Source: Candidatus Brocadiia bacterium (GTDB taxonomy: Bacteria; Planctomycetota; MHYJ01; WSZJ01). From it: a DNA stretch of 6,787 bases. The position numbers and the translations under genes are program-made. Location: contig JABWAY010000228.1 in NCBI GenBank assembly GCA_013360825.1, positions 1 to 6,787 on the forward strand, in the 5' to 3' direction. Below, piece after piece: positions 4,425-6,787 of the stretch (positions are counted from its first letter, which is position 1; each line of letters opens with the position of its first letter). The notes below the pieces were generated by a model. It made no database searches. It had not been told where the DNA came from and worked only from the letters and a program-made list of their open reading frames with translations.

Positions 4425-6500
4425 ATGGTGCGCACCTGGGTGGTGTTGTGTCTGGCGGCGGGGCTGGCGTGGGGGCAGGGGGCGGAGCCGGGGAAGGAGG
4501 AGGGGGACGGGGATCCGCCGGGAGTCGAGGATCCGAAGGAGGAGGCGGTGCCGGAGGCGCCGGTGAAGACGGAGGATCCGCCGCGCGGGGATGCCGTGGT
4601 CGTGACCGCCGAGCGGCTGGAGACGAAGCGCCGGCTGGCGGGCGAGGCGTACGGGGTGGTGGAGAGGCGCGATCTTGAGATCCACCGGAACGAAGACGTG
4701 CAGCAGGCGGTGAGGTTCCTGCCGGGGGTGCACATCGCCCAGACCTCCGGAAAGGGCGGGCTGACGAGCCTGTTCATCCGGGGGGGCGAGTCGGACCACG
4801 CGCTGGTCCTGGTCGACGGGGTGGAGGTGAACTCCGACGGCGGCGGGATCGACCTGGCGCTGTTCACCAACGACGGCGTCGGGCGGCTCGAGATCGTGCG
4901 CGGGTCGCCCTCCTCGGTCTGGGGGGCCGATTCGATGGCCGGCGTGGTGCACATCATGACGAAGCGCGGGGAGGGGCCGCCCCGGGTGCGGATCTCGGCG
5001 GAGGGCGGAAACTACTCGACCTGGCGGGAGCGGCTCTCCTTCGAGGCCGGGACGGAGGAGTGGGGGGTGACGCTGGCGCTGTCCCGCTACGACCGCTGGG
5101 ACGGGCGCTGGGACCACTCCGACTACCGCAACACCACGGCGGTCGGGCGGTTCGACTACCGGATCGGCGAGGCCACCACGATCCGCGCGACCGTGCGGTA
5201 TGTCGACGAGCGGGCGGAGCAGTTCGCCGAGGACCCGGGCCCGTTCTACGTGAAGGAGGACCCGGACGGCGAGAAGCGGGAGGACGACCTGGTGCTGGGT
5301 CTGGAAGTCGCCCACGAGATTCTCGACGGGTGGATCGTGACGCTGCGGGGTTCGCGCTTCGACGAGGACGTGCGCTTCGACGATGTCGGGGCCTTCCAGT
5401 ACGACTCGACGAGCGACTTCGCGCGGACGAAGTTCGGGCTTCAGAGCGACGCGACGGTCGTGGACATCGAGGACCTGCGGAACGTGATCACGGCGGGGGT
5501 GGAGTGGGAACGGGAGGAGCTGACCACCAGCGATTCGTTCAGCGCGGGACTCGGCGTCAACGAGCGGCGGCAGAACCGGGCGCTGTACATCCAGAACCGA
5601 TTCGAGGCCTGGGACCGCCTGGGGATCACGCTCTCGGGGCGCGGGGACCGGTCGTCGTCGTTCGGGACGGCGTACACGGGCCGGATTGCGGCGACGTTCG
5701 ACATCTTCGACCGCACCGAGTTCGGGACGAGGCCGCACGGATCGTTCGCGAACGGGATCAAGACGCCGACGATGGTGGAGAGTTTTTCCACGAACCCGTT
5801 CTTTCCCGGGAACAAGCGTCTGGATCCGGAGAAGAGCCGGACGATCGACATCGGGGTGGAGCAGAGATTCTGGGACGACCGGATCGTGGTGGACCTGACG
5901 CTCTTTGAGAACCGGATGTTCGACCTGGTCGCGTTTGTCGGCGGGGATCCGGCGTTCGAGAATGCGGGGCACGCCCGGGCGCGGGGGTGGGAGCTGGCCG
6001 TCTCGGCGCGTCCGTGCGACTGGCTGAAGGTCGGGGGGGGATGGACCTACCAGCGGACCCGGGTGACGGACAGCAAGGTCTCCTCGATCACGTTCGAGCA
6101 GGGGGAGCGGCTGATCCGGCGGCCGGACAATGCGGGGTATCTGCAGGCGGCCTTTGAGATGTTTTACGAGAAAGACGTGCCGGCCTCGCAGAAGTTCGAG
6201 CATCCGTGGTTCAGCATCGGCGTGCAGGCCCAGTACGTCGGGAACCGGGACGACGTGGTGTTCTATCCGTTTCCCGATTCCGCCGTGAAGGTCCGGAACA
6301 ACGACTATCTGAAGGTGGACCTGACTGCGGAGTACTGGGTGATCGACCGGATGGTGCGGGTGTTCGGGTCGGTCGAAAACGTGTTCGACACGCCGTACCA
6401 GGAGGTCGCCGGGTATCCGAACGACGGGATCACGTTCTTCCTCGGAGCGGAATTCACGTTCGAGGTGCCGAAGCTGACCAAGTCGGAGAAGGCAAAGTAA
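4425..6500 (+). CDS. btuB: TonB-dependent outer-membrane receptor, BtuB-like cobalamin transporter
   Basis: The 691-residue outer-membrane receptor is expected to import cobalamin or a related corrinoid into the periplasm using TonB energy. A signal peptide covers about 1-17 (V-V-L-C-L-A-A-G-L-A-W-G). An acidic, Pro-rich linker (about 20-55) precedes a TonB-box-like D-A-V-V-V-T-A (56-62). The plug domain (about 60-182) has R-F-L-P-G-V (97-102), F-I-R-G-G (117-121), L-V-L-V-D-G-V-E-V-N (127-136), and G-R-L-E-I-V-R-G-S-P-S-S-V-W-G (153-167). The rest is a 22-strand-type barrel ending with F-F-L-G-A-E-F-T-F-E-V. E. coli BtuB is shorter, near 600 residues. The C-terminus carries about ten extra charged residues (P-K-L-T-K-S-E-K-A-K) and does not end in the usual aromatic. 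GGGAGGTGA (4413-4421) is a strong Shine-Dalgarno. Substrate assignment rests mainly on the B12 riboswitch and the plug resemblance. Confidence 0.9.
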   Translation: MVRTWVVLCLAAGLAWGQGAEPGKEEGDGDPPGVEDPKEEAVPEAPVKTEDPPRGDAVVVTAERLETKRRLAGEAYGVVERRDLEIHRNEDVQQAVRFLPGVHIAQTSGKGGLTSLFIRGGESDHALVLVDGVEVNSDGGGIDLALFTNDGVGRLEIVRGSPSSVWGADSMAGVVHIMTKRGEGPPRVRISAEGGNYSTWRERLSFEAGTEEWGVTLALSRYDRWDGRWDHSDYRNTTAVGRFDYRIGEATTIRATVRYVDERAEQFAEDPGPFYVKEDPDGEKREDDLVLGLEVAHEILDGWIVTLRGSRFDEDVRFDDVGAFQYDSTSDFARTKFGLQSDATVVDIEDLRNVITAGVEWEREELTTSDSFSAGLGVNERRQNRALYIQNRFEAWDRLGITLSGRGDRSSSFGTAYTGRIAATFDIFDRTEFGTRPHGSFANGIKTPTMVESFSTNPFFPGNKRLDPEKSRTIDIGVEQRFWDDRIVVDLTLFENRMFDLVAFVGGDPAFENAGHARARGWELAVSARPCDWLKVGGGWTYQRTRVTDSKVSSITFEQGERLIRRPDNAGYLQAAFEMFYEKDVPASQKFEHPWFSIGVQAQYVGNRDDVVFYPFPDSAVKVRNNDYLKVDLTAEYWVIDRMVRVFGSVENVFDTPYQEVAGYPNDGITFFLGAEFTFEVPKLTKSEKAK

Positions 6501-6513
6501 GGGCGACGCCGGA

Positions 6514-6547
6514 GGAGCCGGGCGGGGTGATTCAGCCGCCCGGCTCC
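6514..6547 (+). terminator. GC-rich hairpin after the receptor gene, possible terminator
   Basis: GGAGCCGGGCGG (6514-6525) and CCGCCCGGCTCC (6536-6547) are a perfect 12-base-pair inverted repeat around a 10-base loop, 13 bases after the receptor stop. There is no T-tract; the following sequence is GCGGCGCGGCGCCGCC. It may act as a terminator of the U-poor kind, pause polymerase for Rho, or protect the mRNA 3' end. Confidence 0.5.
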
Positions 6548-6595
6548 GCGGCGCGGCGCCGCCGATTCGCCGGGCAGGACGCCTCCTCCGCGGTC

Positions 6596-6604
6596 TGCTA
6601 CCAT
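6596..6604 (+). promoter_or_regulatory. Extended -10 element before dxr
   Basis: TGC followed by TACCAT (4/6 to TATAAT) forms an extended -10, and 10 pyrimidine-rich bases separate it from the ATG at 6615. The arrangement repeats that of ftcD. The -35 region 17 bases upstream (AGGACG, 6576-6581) is weak. The predicted mRNA would have a leader of only a few bases or none. Confidence 0.4.
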
Positions 6605-6614
6605 CCCTCTCCGC

Positions 6615-6787
6615 ATGCCCGCCCTCTCCATCCTCGGCTCGACCGGCTCGATCGGCCGCAGCGCGCTCCGGGTGCTCGAGGAACTCCCCGAGTTCCGCGT
6701 CCGCTCGCTCGCCGCGAACGGCGACGTCGCCACGATGCGGGCGCAGGTCGACCGCTGGAAGCCCGCCCGGGTCGCCATGGCGGATGC
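6615..6787 (+). CDS. dxr: 1-deoxy-D-xylulose 5-phosphate reductoisomerase (N-terminal part)
   Basis: The first 57 codons of DXR (EC 1.1.1.267) are present; the gene continues past the right edge. The enzyme converts 1-deoxy-D-xylulose 5-phosphate to 2-C-methyl-D-erythritol 4-phosphate with NADPH, the committed step of the MEP isoprenoid pathway, in the cytosol. The N-terminus L-S-I-L-G-S-T-G-S-I-G (4-14) is the family's NADPH-binding hallmark. It is followed by the expected helix (S-A-L-R-V-L-E-E-L-P) and S-L-A-A-N-G (31-36), the usual second beta-strand region. The ATG at 6615 puts the GSTGSIG motif at residues 8-14, as in characterised DXRs. There is no Shine-Dalgarno, and the gene is separated from the receptor by a hairpin and its own promoter-like box. 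Confidence 0.93.
   Translation, partial: MPALSILGSTGSIGRSALRVLEELPEFRVRSLAANGDVATMRAQVDRWKPARVAMAD

Overview
This is a GC-rich window from a bacterium with an outer membrane. It encodes a TonB-dependent receptor with a signal peptide, a plug domain and a long beta-barrel. It also carries the MEP-pathway gene dxr and a multidomain class III nucleotide cyclase. No gene here is diagnostic of a phylum. The FHA-GAF-cyclase architecture and high GC would suit Planctomycetota, Acidobacteriota, Myxococcota or an uncultured relative, but that is only a guess. Gene density is high, and every gene except the one cut at the left edge is on the plus strand.

Layout. The left edge holds the first 12 codons of a minus-strand Rossmann-fold gene (1-36). 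Its promoter region is shared with the divergent gene for a single-domain glutamate formimidoyltransferase (160-1065). A PAP2-superfamily membrane phosphatase or transferase gene (1066-2055) follows with no spacing and is probably translationally coupled. A new promoter near 2110-2139 serves an FHA-GAF-adenylate cyclase gene (best start TTG 2168, end 3913). A 48-residue single-pass membrane protein gene (3919-4065) follows 5 bases later. Next is a cobalamin riboswitch (aptamer about 4116-4292) with its own promoter and a riboswitch-type intrinsic terminator (4353-4399). It controls a BtuB-like TonB-dependent receptor gene (4425-6500). A long hairpin (6514-6547) separates the receptor from dxr, which starts at 6615 and runs off the right edge.

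How the parts work together. The window is not one pathway. It contains at least four transcription units: histidine catabolism plus lipid phosphatase, cAMP signalling plus a small membrane protein, B12 uptake, and isoprenoid precursor synthesis. The clearest regulatory circuit is the B12 unit. Bound cobalamin should favour the terminator and shut off the receptor. Without ligand, a duplicated octamer can form an antiterminator that captures the terminator's 5' arm. The sequence also shows two initiation styles. Genes that follow another gene or a leader have good Shine-Dalgarno sequences, while ftcD, dxr and the left-edge gene have a -10-like box 6-10 bases before the ATG and no Shine-Dalgarno, suggesting leaderless or near-leaderless mRNAs. 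I see no mobile element, CRISPR array, tRNA or rRNA, and no convincing sign of an undescribed system.
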